Source of the DNA: Azospirillum sp. TSH100
Lineage (GTDB): Bacteria; Pseudomonadota; Alphaproteobacteria; Azospirillales; Azospirillaceae
Reading direction: 5' to 3'
Assembly: GCF_004923295.1 (NCBI RefSeq)
Contig: NZ_CP039639.1
Coordinates: 296,501 to 360,500 of the forward strand
DNA: 64,000 nucleotides
Made by a program: the position numbers and the translations under genes. This document shows positions 26,419 through 34,903 of the stretch, piece by piece (within the stretch, counting starts at the first letter, position 1; each line of letters starts with the position of its first letter). A model generated the notes under the pieces. That model was not told the DNA's origin and searched no databases. It worked only from the letters and a program-made list of their open reading frames with translations.

Positions 26419-27459
26419 TCAGCCCACGCCCCAGCCGCCGGTGTCCGGGAAGGGCACGGAGGGCGGCGGGACGGCTGCGGCGGGATCGGCGACGATGCCG
26501 CGCGGCAGGGCCGGGGCGTCGGCGGGGGTGGGGCGCAGGCGGGTCGGCTTGACCCACCAACCGGGCTCCGCCGCCGCGATGGACTTGGCCGCGGATTCGG
26601 CCGCCGCCGCCGTGGCGTAGAGGCCGAAGCAGGTGGCGCCGCTGCCGGACAGGCGGGGCAGCAGACAGCCGGCGCTGCGCTCCAGAGCCGCCAGCACGTC
26701 GGCGATCGCCGGGGCGACCGTCAGCGCTGGCGCGGTCAGGTCGTTGTTCCGCTCCAGCAGAAGCGCCGCGAGGTCGGCCGCATCGGCCGGCTTGCGGGTG
26801 AAGCGGGCGGGGGCGGAGAAGCCGGCGCCGTTCCGGGCGCGGGCGGCGGCCATCGCCTTGAAAACCGCCGGGGTCGGCACCGGGACGTTCGGGTTGACCA
26901 GAACCACATGGGTGTCCGGCAGTTCCGGCGCCTCGTCCAGCACATCGCCGATGCCGCTGAAATAGCAGCTTTGCCCGGCGACGCAGACCGGCACATCGGC
27001 TCCCAGCCCGGCGGCCACCGCGAACAGCGCCGGGTCGCCGGGCGGCACGTCCCACAGCCGGGCGAGCGCCCGCAGGCAGGCGGCGGCATCGGCCGATCCG
27101 CCGCCGATCCCCGATGCGACCGGCAAAGCCTTGGTCAGTGCGATCATCACGTCGGCCTCGCGGCCGAGGCGGAGGGCCAGCGCATGGGCGGCGCGCATCA
27201 CCAGATTGTCGGCCGGCGTCTCGCCCATCAAGGCCGGACCGAAGGGGCCGGCGATGGCCAGACGCGGGCCGGCCGGCGGCAGGTCGGCGCCGCGCAGGGC
27301 GACCCGTGCGGCAACCGGTGTCAGGGCGATGCTGTCGCCGAACTCGGCGAACGCGACGAGGCTGTCCAGTTCGTGATAGCCGTCGGCGCGGCGGCCGGTG
27401 ACGTGCAGGTAGAGGTTCAGCTTGGCCGGTGCGGCCTCGACGATGGAAATGCCGGTCAT
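26419..27459 (-). CDS. ispE: 4-diphosphocytidyl-2-C-methyl-D-erythritol kinase IspE
   Basis: From the ATG at 27459 the product is 346 residues. It is a GHMP kinase of the non-mevalonate isoprenoid pathway that phosphorylates CDP-ME with ATP. The substrate-binding APAKLNLYLHVTGRRADGYHEL, the glycine-rich ATP loop PVASGIGGGSADAAA and the late LSGSGATCFGLY motif are all present. It is about 50 residues longer than typical because of a Pro/Ala-rich C-terminal tail. It is convergent with the DsrE-like gene, seven bases apart. Confidence 0.96.
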   Translation of the reverse strand: MTGISIVEAAPAKLNLYLHVTGRRADGYHELDSLVAFAEFGDSIALTPVAARVALRGADLPPAGPRLAIAGPFGPALMGETPADNLVMRAAHALALRLGREADVMIALTKALPVASGIGGGSADAAACLRALARLWDVPPGDPALFAVAAGLGADVPVCVAGQSCYFSGIGDVLDEAPELPDTHVVLVNPNVPVPTPAVFKAMAAARARNGAGFSAPARFTRKPADAADLAALLLERNNDLTAPALTVAPAIADVLAALERSAGCLLPRLSGSGATCFGLYATAAAAESAAKSIAAAEPGWWVKPTRLRPTPADAPALPRGIVADPAAAVPPPSVPFPDTGGWGVG

Positions 27460-27549
27460 AAGCTCCAGTCCGCTGGCGGGCGCGCGACGACGCGTCCTGT
27501 GTCGCACCCTTTCGACCGCAGCGGCAAGAGGCTGGTTGAAAAGGTGGTT

Positions 27550-28098
27550 TCAGATCTGGGCCAACAGATCCTTCAGCAGTGTCTCGCCCATCGGCCAGGG
27601 GCCGTGGCCGCTGGCGCTGTTGATGTGGCCGGCCTCGCCCGCGTCGATGAAGTCGGCGCCCCACAGCGCGGCGAAGCCGCAGGCGCGGGCGGCGGTGCAG
27701 TAGGGATCGCTGCGGCTGCCGACCACCACGGCCGGGAAGGGCAGGGGATCGGACGGCACCGGGGCGAAACGGCAGGCCCCGGCCGGCACGATCCGGGCCG
27801 ATTCGACATCGGGCGGGGCGACCATCAGGGCGGCGGCGACCTTATCCGCAGCACTGCTTCCTGCTGCCCAGCGGGCGACAAGGATGCAGGAGAGGCTGTG
27901 GGCGACCAGCACCACCGGACCGGCGGCAACACGGACCGCCGAGTCGAGCCGCTCCACCCATCGCTCCGGCTCCGGTGCGTCCCAATCGCCCAGATCGACG
28001 CGGGTCAGGTCGGGCACCCGGCCTTCCAGCCAGCTCTGCCAGTGATCGGGCCCGGAGTCGCCGAGGCCGGGAAGAACCAGAATGGTCGGCTGCGTCAT
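27550..28098 (-). CDS. RBBP9/YdeN-family serine hydrolase
   Basis: A 182-residue compact alpha/beta hydrolase. The opening PTILVLPGLGDSGPDHWQSW, nucleophile VAHSLSCILVARW, the acidic VVVGSRSDPYC and the His in AGEAGHINSASGHGPWPMG are the RBBP9/YdeN family hallmarks with a complete Ser-Asp-His triad. The physiological substrate of this family is unknown. It lies upstream of ispE on the same strand with a 90-base gap. Confidence 0.9.
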   Translation of the reverse strand: MTQPTILVLPGLGDSGPDHWQSWLEGRVPDLTRVDLGDWDAPEPERWVERLDSAVRVAAGPVVLVAHSLSCILVARWAAGSSAADKVAAALMVAPPDVESARIVPAGACRFAPVPSDPLPFPAVVVGSRSDPYCTAARACGFAALWGADFIDAGEAGHINSASGHGPWPMGETLLKDLLAQI

Positions 28099-28246
28099 TC
28101 TTTCAACTCCGCGTTCATAAATGTTGGATGTACTATCGGATAATTGCTCGGGTCTGGCGCCTGCTCTCCGATGGGTGGTTCCGCATGCTGCGCCATGCCG
28201 TTAAGCAACAATGGAAAACCATAAACGGAAAAAGGGGAGAAGCGTC

Positions 28247-29473
28247 TTGGACATCAGCGCTACCGTTGCACAGGAACTCTGCGACTCCATCGGCCGTGAG
28301 CTGGACTCCGTCGTCTCCATCGCCGGCAAGAGCGGTGCAGTCGTCGCCTCCACCGCGCGGGAGCGGATCGGCACCAACCATCCGGTCGCCAGCGATATCA
28401 CGGCCCGCCGGCTGGACGAGCGCGCCGTCACCCGTGATGAGGCGGCCAAATCGGGTGGCGCCATGAGGGAAGGCTATGTCATCGCCATCGATCTGGACGG
28501 TGAGCGGGTCGGTGCGCTCGCCATCGCGGCACCGGCCGATCAGGCGCGCCGCTTCGCCCGCCTCGCCCGCCATTGGGTGCTGGCGACCCTGCGGGCGGAA
28601 ACGGCGGAGACCCGCCGAGTCAGCCTGATGCGCGACCTGTCCGAGCGGGTGGAACGCGAGGTCGGCGGATTCGCCGCCGAACTGGCCGATGCCGGCCGCA
28701 AGCTGGAGTCGGCGGTTGTCGCCGTCCGATCCGCCGGGACCGAGGGGCTGCGGCAGGCCGCCGATGCAGCCGGCGCGGCGCGCGCCGTGGACGGGTCGGT
28801 CAGCGCCATCGCCGGCATGCTCGACCGGCTTGCCTCCACCTCCGACCAGATTTCCGGCGACACCAGCAAGGCGCGGGAAATCAGCCTCGCCGCGGCATCG
28901 GACAGCGACCGTGCCACCACGGTGATGAACTCCCTGCGCTCCGCCGCAGAACAGATTGCCAGTGTGGTGAAGCTGATCAACGCGATCGCCAGCCAGACCA
29001 ACCTGTTGGCACTGAACGCCACCATCGAGGCGGCGCGGGCGGGGGAAGCCGGGCGTGGCTTCGCCGTCGTCGCCAACGAGGTGAAGGCGCTGTCGCGGCA
29101 GACCGCCGACGCCACCAAGCAGATCGCCGATCAGGTCGCCAACCTGCAGAAGGAAACCGCCGCGGTGGACGAGGCTCTGGGCCGCATTCATTCCACCATC
29201 GGCTCGATCCAGGCGATCAACGGCACCGTCGCCGCCGCGATCGACGAGCAGGCGACCCTGACCTCGGACGTCGCGCGCTCGCTCGACCGCTCCCGCCAGG
29301 ATGCCATGGCGGCGGAACAGCGGATCGGTGATGCCGAACAGACGCTGGGCGGCGTGACCCGCACGCTTGAGGAGTTGACCACGCTGAGCCGGACCATCGC
29401 CGACCGGGCCGGCAGCCTGGGCAGCGGCCTCGCCGGCCGGGTTACCGACGTGCTGCGTCAGGCTCGCAATTGA
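28247..29473 (+). CDS. Soluble methyl-accepting chemotaxis protein with sugar-diacid-recognition (CdaR-type) sensor
   Basis: The AGGGGAG at 28233-28239 sits seven bases before a TTG at 28247, a better start than the ATG at 28211, which has no ribosome binding site. The product is about 408 residues without a membrane segment. Residues 1-110 (VAQELCDSIGRELDSVVSIA, GAVVASTARERIGTNHPVA) match the N-terminal putative sugar-diacid recognition domain of CdaR-type regulators. A methyl-accepting signalling domain follows with the conserved hairpin tip LLALNATIEAARAGEAGRGF and FAVVANEVKALSRQTADAT. It should be a cytoplasmic chemoreceptor sensing an internal metabolite. Confidence 0.87.
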   Translation: MDISATVAQELCDSIGRELDSVVSIAGKSGAVVASTARERIGTNHPVASDITARRLDERAVTRDEAAKSGGAMREGYVIAIDLDGERVGALAIAAPADQARRFARLARHWVLATLRAETAETRRVSLMRDLSERVEREVGGFAAELADAGRKLESAVVAVRSAGTEGLRQAADAAGAARAVDGSVSAIAGMLDRLASTSDQISGDTSKAREISLAAASDSDRATTVMNSLRSAAEQIASVVKLINAIASQTNLLALNATIEAARAGEAGRGFAVVANEVKALSRQTADATKQIADQVANLQKETAAVDEALGRIHSTIGSIQAINGTVAAAIDEQATLTSDVARSLDRSRQDAMAAEQRIGDAEQTLGGVTRTLEELTTLSRTIADRAGSLGSGLAGRVTDVLRQARN

Positions 29474-30298
29474 TCAAGTCCGGGGATAAGGCTGCTGGCA
29501 GTCGACGGAGTCGCCGCCGGTGATGGTGGTGCGGGCGATCGTGGTGCGGGTGTTGCCGCTGCGGGCGGCGGGGGCGGCACCACCCGGCAGCGGCACGATC
29601 AGCCGGCGCTTCACCGGCTGCTGGGCCGCCCGGCGCGACACGCCGGCGAAGATCTGCTTCGACGCCTCGATCATCGTCACCCCGGCGAAGGCCTTGAACC
29701 AGCGGCTGCCGACCTCTTCCCAAGCCGGTGCGGTCTTTTGCAGGAAGTGCGAGCGCAAGGGCGGCATGAACAGGGCGTGGCGGGTGCGTTCCGGCACGAA
29801 CATGGTGTCGCGCAGCACCTGCTTGAGTTGCGAGGCCGAGTAGGGAAAGCCGTGGCCGAAGGGCGTCCAGTCGGCGCGGGCCCACAGGCCGCGACGGTTG
29901 GGCACCACCGCCAGAACCCGGCCGCCGCCGGCCAGCACGCGCCAGATCTCGCGCATCATCGGGCGCAGCTGTTCGGTTCCTTCCAGCCCATGGACCAGAA
30001 GAACGCGGTCGATGGTGTTGTCGCCGAAGGGAAGGTCGGCCTCGTCGCCCAGCGCCACCATGCCGGGTCCTTCCGCTGGCCAGAAGCTGACGCCCTGGCT
30101 GGCCGGCATCACCGCCACCACCCGGTCGGCCTCGCCCATGAAGGGACGCAGGTAGGGTGTGGTGTAGCCGACGCCGAGAACGATCTGGTCGCGCACGTCC
30201 GGCCAGATGGTGCGGATGCGCCGGCGGATCATCCGCTGGGCGGTGCGCCCCAATCCGGACTCGTAGAACTCCCTCAGATCGACGATATCTGTGTACAT
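29474..30298 (-). CDS. Class I SAM-dependent methyltransferase-like protein
   Basis: From the ATG at 30298 the protein is 274 residues. Motif I is degenerate (IVLGVGYTTPYLRPFM), followed by VVAVMPASQGVSFWP, LPFGDNTIDRVLLVHGLEG and EIWRVLAGGGRVLAVVPNR, as in methyltransferase-11 proteins. An HxH/FP-type C-terminal half (GFPYSASQLKQVLRDTMFVP) and a basic, Thr-rich tail complete it. It is divergent from gloB, with 54 bases between starts, a pair often seen in alphaproteobacteria from memory. The methyl acceptor is unknown. Its tail abuts the chemoreceptor stop without a gap. Confidence 0.82.
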   Translation of the reverse strand: MYTDIVDLREFYESGLGRTAQRMIRRRIRTIWPDVRDQIVLGVGYTTPYLRPFMGEADRVVAVMPASQGVSFWPAEGPGMVALGDEADLPFGDNTIDRVLLVHGLEGTEQLRPMMREIWRVLAGGGRVLAVVPNRRGLWARADWTPFGHGFPYSASQLKQVLRDTMFVPERTRHALFMPPLRSHFLQKTAPAWEEVGSRWFKAFAGVTMIEASKQIFAGVSRRAAQQPVKRRLIVPLPGGAAPAARSGNTRTTIARTTITGGDSVDCQQPYPRT

Positions 30299-30352
30299 GG
30301 TATCCCAAGCGTAACACGGGTTTCGTATCGCAACAGCAGGGAGTCCGCTGCC

Positions 30353-31120
30353 GTGGAGGTCATTCTCGTTCCGGCTTTCGCCGACAACTATATCTATGTG
30401 CTGCGCGACGCGGCATCCGGCAAGGTCGGCGTGGTCGATCCCGGCGACGCCGCGCCGGTGCAGGCGGAGCTGGAGCGGCGCGGCTGGTCCCTGACCCACA
30501 TCTTCCTGACCCACCACCATGACGACCATATCGGTGGCGCGGCGGCGCTGAAGGACCGTTATCGCGCCAGCGTGGTCGGTGCTCGTGCCGACGCCCACCG
30601 CATTCCCGGCCTCGACGTGATGCTCGGCGACGGCGACCGCACGGTGTTCGGTGAACAGACCGCCCGCGTCTTTGCCGTGCCCGGCCACACCAGCGGCCAC
30701 ATCGCCTTCTGGTTCGAGGCGGCGGAGACGCTGTTCAGCGGTGACACGCTGTTCTCGCTGGGCTGCGGACGGCTGTTCGAGGGCACGCCGGCGCAGATGT
30801 GGGAGTCGCTGCAAAGCCTGCGGGCACTGACCGACCAGACCCGCGTCTATTGCGGCCACGAATACACCCAGTCGAACGGCCGCTTCGCCCAGACCGTCGA
30901 TCCGGCCAACGCCGCGCTGCGTCAGCGGATGGAGGAGGTCGCGGAGTTGCGCGACCGGAACCGGCCGACGATTCCCACCACCATCGGCATTGAGCGGCGC
31001 ACCAATCCCTTCCTGCGCGCCGACGATCCCGGCGTCCAGACCGCCATCGGCATGGCCGGCGCCCCGGCGGTGGAGGTTTTCGCCGAGCTGCGCCGGCGCA
31101 AGGACCATTTCCGCGGGTGA
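30353..31120 (+). CDS. gloB: Hydroxyacylglutathione hydrolase (glyoxalase II)
   Basis: AGGGAG (30338-30343) about nine bases upstream selects the GTG at 30353 as start, giving 255 residues, the normal size. The binuclear metal motif THHHDDH is at 53-59; further ligands are in GHTSGHIAF, FSGDTLFSLGCGRLFEG and CGHEYTQSN. It hydrolyses S-lactoylglutathione to lactate and glutathione, completing methylglyoxal detoxification. A C-terminal helical domain (RTNPFLRADDPGVQ) binds glutathione. A glutathione transferase gene follows after 93 bases. Confidence 0.97.
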   Translation: MEVILVPAFADNYIYVLRDAASGKVGVVDPGDAAPVQAELERRGWSLTHIFLTHHHDDHIGGAAALKDRYRASVVGARADAHRIPGLDVMLGDGDRTVFGEQTARVFAVPGHTSGHIAFWFEAAETLFSGDTLFSLGCGRLFEGTPAQMWESLQSLRALTDQTRVYCGHEYTQSNGRFAQTVDPANAALRQRMEEVAELRDRNRPTIPTTIGIERRTNPFLRADDPGVQTAIGMAGAPAVEVFAELRRRKDHFRG

Positions 31121-31213
31121 GGATTGTCGAAAAGGCTGCGGGGCGGGGCATGGATTTGCGGCTCCGTCCGACGCTAGTCTGTTTTCAACCGATCGAAAGC
31201 GGAGGGAGCGCCC

Positions 31214-31819
31214 ATGATGAAACTGCGCTGGAGCCCCACCTCGCCCTATGTGCGCAAGGTGATGATGGTCCTGATCGAACGCGGGCTGGAGGACCGGGTG
31301 GAGCGTGTGGCGACCGATCCCTGGTCTGCCGATACCGATCTGCCCAAGGACAACCCGTTGGGCAAGGTGCCCGCCCTGACGCTGGAGGACGGCACCACCC
31401 TGTTCGACAGCCCGGTGATCGTCGAGTATCTCGATTCGTTGGGCGACCGGGCGCCTCTGGTCCCGCCGGCTGGTCCGACGCGCTGGACGGCACTGCGCCA
31501 GCAGGCCATCGCCGACGGCATCTGCGACGCCGCCATCCTGCGCCGGCTGGAATCCATGCGCCCGGACGGTGAGAAATCGGCCAATTGGATGGAGCGCCAG
31601 CGGAAGGCGGTCGCCCGCTCACTCGATCTGCTGGAGGCGGAGGCCGCGTCACTGGGAGGTGAGCCGACCATCGGCCGTCTGGCGGTCCTGGTGGCACTCG
31701 GCTACCTCGATTTCCGCTTCGGCCACGAGGATTGGCGCCAGGATCGACCGGCGCTGACCGAATGGTTCGCCGAGGCATCCGACCGCGACAGCCTGCGGCG
31801 GACGGCGCCACCGGTATAA
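31214..31819 (+). CDS. Glutathione S-transferase family protein
   Basis: A 201-residue protein. The thioredoxin-like N-terminal domain opens MKLRWSPTSPYVRKVMMVLIE with the SPYVRKV glutathione-site motif and has NPLGKVPAL (cis-Pro) and LFDSPVIVEYLDS. The C-terminal half is the all-helical GST domain. It is encoded in the same direction as gloB, consistent with a glutathione-linked detoxification pair, although a promoter may lie between. The electrophile substrate is unknown. A start one codon later (31217) is equally possible. Confidence 0.92.
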   Translation: MMKLRWSPTSPYVRKVMMVLIERGLEDRVERVATDPWSADTDLPKDNPLGKVPALTLEDGTTLFDSPVIVEYLDSLGDRAPLVPPAGPTRWTALRQQAIADGICDAAILRRLESMRPDGEKSANWMERQRKAVARSLDLLEAEAASLGGEPTIGRLAVLVALGYLDFRFGHEDWRQDRPALTEWFAEASDRDSLRRTAPPV

Positions 31820-31862
31820 GGCCTGCGTTCGCTCCAAAGTTTTTACGCGGAATACGTGCAGT

Positions 31863-31896
31863 AAAGCGGCGTCCGGCAGAGCCGGGCGCCGCTTTT
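31863..31896 (+). terminator. Intrinsic terminator after the GST gene
   Basis: A 15-pair stem: AAAGCGGCGTCCGGC (31863-31877), loop AGA, and the complementary arm 31881-31895 ending CGCCGCTTT, followed by another T. One G-U pair. It lies 43 bases beyond the GST stop. Confidence 0.88.
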
Positions 31897-32103
31897 GCTT
31901 TCGCGCGCTGTTTACGATCGATTCACTATGAACAGCCGCGGGACGGATGATTTCCCGTTCCCGTCACTCTTTCGATTGTGCGTAGCGAAAACTTCATCCA
32001 ACCGTCACCGAATCATCCAACCAGAAGGGCTACCCATGGCGCCGCCGGCCCGCGGAGAACCGCGGGCGCGGGACGGACAATCTCCAAGCCACGGGTGGGC
32101 CAT

Positions 32104-34713
32104 ATGGCAAAGCCTATCGACCAGCGCCGGCGGTCCGGCATCAAGTCGAAGATGCTGATCGCCTTCGGAACCGTGGCGGCACTTCCCTGCATCGCGGCGG
32201 TGGTCGGCTGGATGTCCTACGGCGCCGTCCGCGGCCATGTCGCCGACATAACGGGAACGCAGGTTCCGGTGCTCAGCGCCGCTCAGGGGCTTGCGACCAC
32301 CACGGCGCGGGTGCTGGCGCTGGGGCCATTGATCGACGCCGCGTCCTCCGACGAGGATCTGGGCCGGCTGCGCACCGCGGTGGCCGAGCAGCGCCGGACG
32401 CTGGACGGGCAGCTCGCCCAACTGGCCGGTGGGCAAGGGCATAGCGGCGGCGATGCCGACCGTGTTGCCGAGCTGACCGGCACCGCGCGCACGCTGCTCG
32501 GCACCATCGACGCGCTGGGGACGGCGACCGGCCGGCGGCTGACCTTGCAGGAACAGCGCAGCGGCCGGCTGGCGGAACTGAGCGATGCTCATGCCAAACT
32601 GCTCGCCGCGCTGAAGCCCGACATGCAAGCCTCGCGCGGGCAACTGGCCCAGGCGATCGCAGCGATGGTGGAGGCGACCTCGCAATCCTCCGCGGTCATC
32701 GGAGCCGAACTCGGGCAGACGGTGATCCCGCTGTTCCAGCTGCGCGGCGCAGAGGCCGCTCTCGCCAAATCCCTGTTGATCGGCGCCTTTGAAACCAACC
32801 GGTCCAAAGTGATGTCGCTGTCCACCGACTTCGACTCCGCCCTGTCGGATCTGCAAGGTGCGCTGCGCCCGCTGGCGAAGAGCGAAGCGGCGGCCCCGGT
32901 GGCGGCGATGATCAACGAGCTTGCCGCCTTCGGTGACGGCGATGCCAGCGTCTACACCCGTCGCGTCCGCCAGCTGACCCCCGGCATTCCCGAGGCGGAG
33001 GCGCAGAAGCTGACCGAGTCGCTGAACGCCAGCGTCGACGACATTGTGCGGCTCGACCGCGACGCCAACGCCCGCATGCTGCCGCTGATGCTGAATTCGC
33101 GCGGCCGCATCGCCGAGGCCGGCAACGCCATCGCCGAGCGGATGCAGGATCTGTCCACCAACACCGTGCCAGCGGCCCAACATCGCTACACCGTGCTGAG
33201 CGATCTTATGGCCGACGCCAACCTGCTGGCCGGCAAGCTGGCGGAGGCTGGCAACGCCGAAACGCCGGCCCGGCTGGCCGCCGCCCGTCGCACGCTGGAC
33301 CCGCTGGCGGCGACGATCCGCGGCACCCTGACTGAGTCGCGCGACGATCTGGGCCCCGAGGTCCGCCGGCTGGCCGAGCGGCTGCTCGATCTCGGCTTCG
33401 GCAACGAGGGCATTCTGGCACTGCGTGCCGGTGAACTGGCTGCCTATGCCGAGAATGCCACGCTGATCGACAGCAACCGCCGCACCGGCGCCGCTTTGAC
33501 CGCCATGGTCGACGGGCTGGTCCAGGCGGCGCAGACGGCGACGGCCGATGGCGCCGCCGCAGCCCATGAGGCGCTGGAGCGTACCAACCAAGTGCAGATC
33601 ATGCTGGCGACCGCCGGCGTGCTGCTGGCCGGGCTGATCGTCTCGCTCTATGTTGGGCGCCGGGTCGTCGGCCGGATGGAGGCGTTGGCCGACGCCATGC
33701 GCCGGGTCGCCGGCGGCGACCTGACGGTGGAGCAGAAGGCCGACGGCAACGACGAGATCACCGACATGGCCCGTGCCCTGTTCGTCTTCATCGCCAACGC
33801 CCGTGCCATGGAAGAAGCGCACGAGAAGGTGGAGATCGAGCGCCGCAACGCCGCGTCGGCCCGCCGCACCAGCATGCTGGAGATCGCCGACCAGTTCGAG
33901 CGCAACGTGCTGAGCAGCGTCGAGACGCTGGCCGACGCCGCCCGCCAGATGGCCGCCCGTGCCCGCTCGCTGACCGACATCGCCGCCAATGCCAACGACC
34001 GTGCCGAGGCCGCGATGCAGCTGTCCGGCGAGATGGCGGCGGGGATTCAGCAGGTGGCGACCGCTGCCTCGGAAATCTCGCAGTCCATCGCCGAGATCAG
34101 CAAGCGCACCGGCGAATCGGCCCGCATCATCGGCGACACCGCCGCCGGGGCGGAGCAGGTCAAGGCGACCGTTGCCGACCTGTCGAGCACGGCGGGGGAG
34201 ATCGGCACCGTCGTCGGCCTGATCGACGAGATCGCCGGTCAGACCAACCTGTTGGCGCTGAACGCCACCATCGAGGCGGCGAGGGCAGGGGAGATGGGCC
34301 GCGGTTTTGCCGTCGTCGCCGGCGAGGTCAAGGCGCTTGCCGGCCAGACCGCCCAGGCCACCGCCGAGATCGCCCGCCAGATCGCCGCCACCCAGGCGGC
34401 CAGCCGCCAGACGGCGGAGGTCGTCGCGACCATGACCGGCAGCGTCCAGCGCATCGAATCCAACGCCTCGGCCATCGCCGCAGCGGTGGAGGAGCAGGCG
34501 ACCATCACGTCGAGCATCGTCGACAGCTCCCACCGTGTCGCGGTCGGCACCCAGGCGGCGTCTGACCATGTCGCCGGCCTGTCTGAGGCCGCCGCCAAGG
34601 TGCGCGCCCAGGCCGGCGACGTGCTGCATGTGGCGGAAAGCCTGTCGCACGAGGCGACCAGCCTCGGCTCCGCCGTGCATCTGTTCCTCCAGGAAATCCG
34701 GGCCGCGCGATGA
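32104..34713 (+). CDS. Transmembrane methyl-accepting chemotaxis protein with large periplasmic helical sensor (869 aa)
   Basis: From the ATG at 32104: a basic leader, TM1 about residues 20-42, a periplasmic all-helical sensor of about 455 residues, TM2 about 500-520 (LATAGVLLAGLIVSLYVG), HAMP (RRVVGRMEALADAMRRVAGG) and a full methyl-accepting signalling domain with the tip LLALNATIEAARAGEMGRGF. The sensor ends with a helical repeat (ALRAGELAAYAENATLIDSN) that resembles the TorS/HBM-type long four-helix sensors. It lacks a CheR-binding pentapeptide at the C-terminus (ends LFLQEIRAAR). Ligand unknown. It precedes the pst operon, with a Pho box between, and resembles the 59508-62144 receptor. 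Confidence 0.93.
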   Translation: MAKPIDQRRRSGIKSKMLIAFGTVAALPCIAAVVGWMSYGAVRGHVADITGTQVPVLSAAQGLATTTARVLALGPLIDAASSDEDLGRLRTAVAEQRRTLDGQLAQLAGGQGHSGGDADRVAELTGTARTLLGTIDALGTATGRRLTLQEQRSGRLAELSDAHAKLLAALKPDMQASRGQLAQAIAAMVEATSQSSAVIGAELGQTVIPLFQLRGAEAALAKSLLIGAFETNRSKVMSLSTDFDSALSDLQGALRPLAKSEAAAPVAAMINELAAFGDGDASVYTRRVRQLTPGIPEAEAQKLTESLNASVDDIVRLDRDANARMLPLMLNSRGRIAEAGNAIAERMQDLSTNTVPAAQHRYTVLSDLMADANLLAGKLAEAGNAETPARLAAARRTLDPLAATIRGTLTESRDDLGPEVRRLAERLLDLGFGNEGILALRAGELAAYAENATLIDSNRRTGAALTAMVDGLVQAAQTATADGAAAAHEALERTNQVQIMLATAGVLLAGLIVSLYVGRRVVGRMEALADAMRRVAGGDLTVEQKADGNDEITDMARALFVFIANARAMEEAHEKVEIERRNAASARRTSMLEIADQFERNVLSSVETLADAARQMAARARSLTDIAANANDRAEAAMQLSGEMAAGIQQVATAASEISQSIAEISKRTGESARIIGDTAAGAEQVKATVADLSSTAGEIGTVVGLIDEIAGQTNLLALNATIEAARAGEMGRGFAVVAGEVKALAGQTAQATAEIARQIAATQAASRQTAEVVATMTGSVQRIESNASAIAAAVEEQATITSSIVDSSHRVAVGTQAASDHVAGLSEAAAKVRAQAGDVLHVAESLSHEATSLGSAVHLFLQEIRAAR

Positions 34714-34753
34714 GTCCCGCGCTGCATCCGCGGTCCCGGCCGTCAACGGGTCG

Positions 34754-34771
34754 GTTTCATAAAACTGACAC
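34754..34771 (+). promoter_or_regulatory. Pho box upstream of pstS
   Basis: GTTTCATAAAACTGACAC matches 15 of 18 positions of the PhoB consensus CTGTCATAWAWCTGTCAY (two seven-base repeats with a four-base AT spacer). It lies 133 bases before the pstS start, the expected distance for PhoB-activated transcription under phosphate starvation. Confidence 0.75.
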
Positions 34772-34903
34772 GTAAACAAAACAAACCCGTCATCGGCGGC
34801 GGCTATGGTCACCGCGACGAAGAAGGCGGGTTACGACCTCCGGCCAAGGCCGGGCTTTTGCGAAAACCCAACGAAACCGTCCAAACCTATCGGGAGTTTA
34901 GCC

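Noticed and set aside
32005..34812. A 935-codon open frame antisense to the first large chemoreceptor
   Set aside because: Gly/Arg/Gln-rich shadow without motifs; the plus strand has the full receptor layout.
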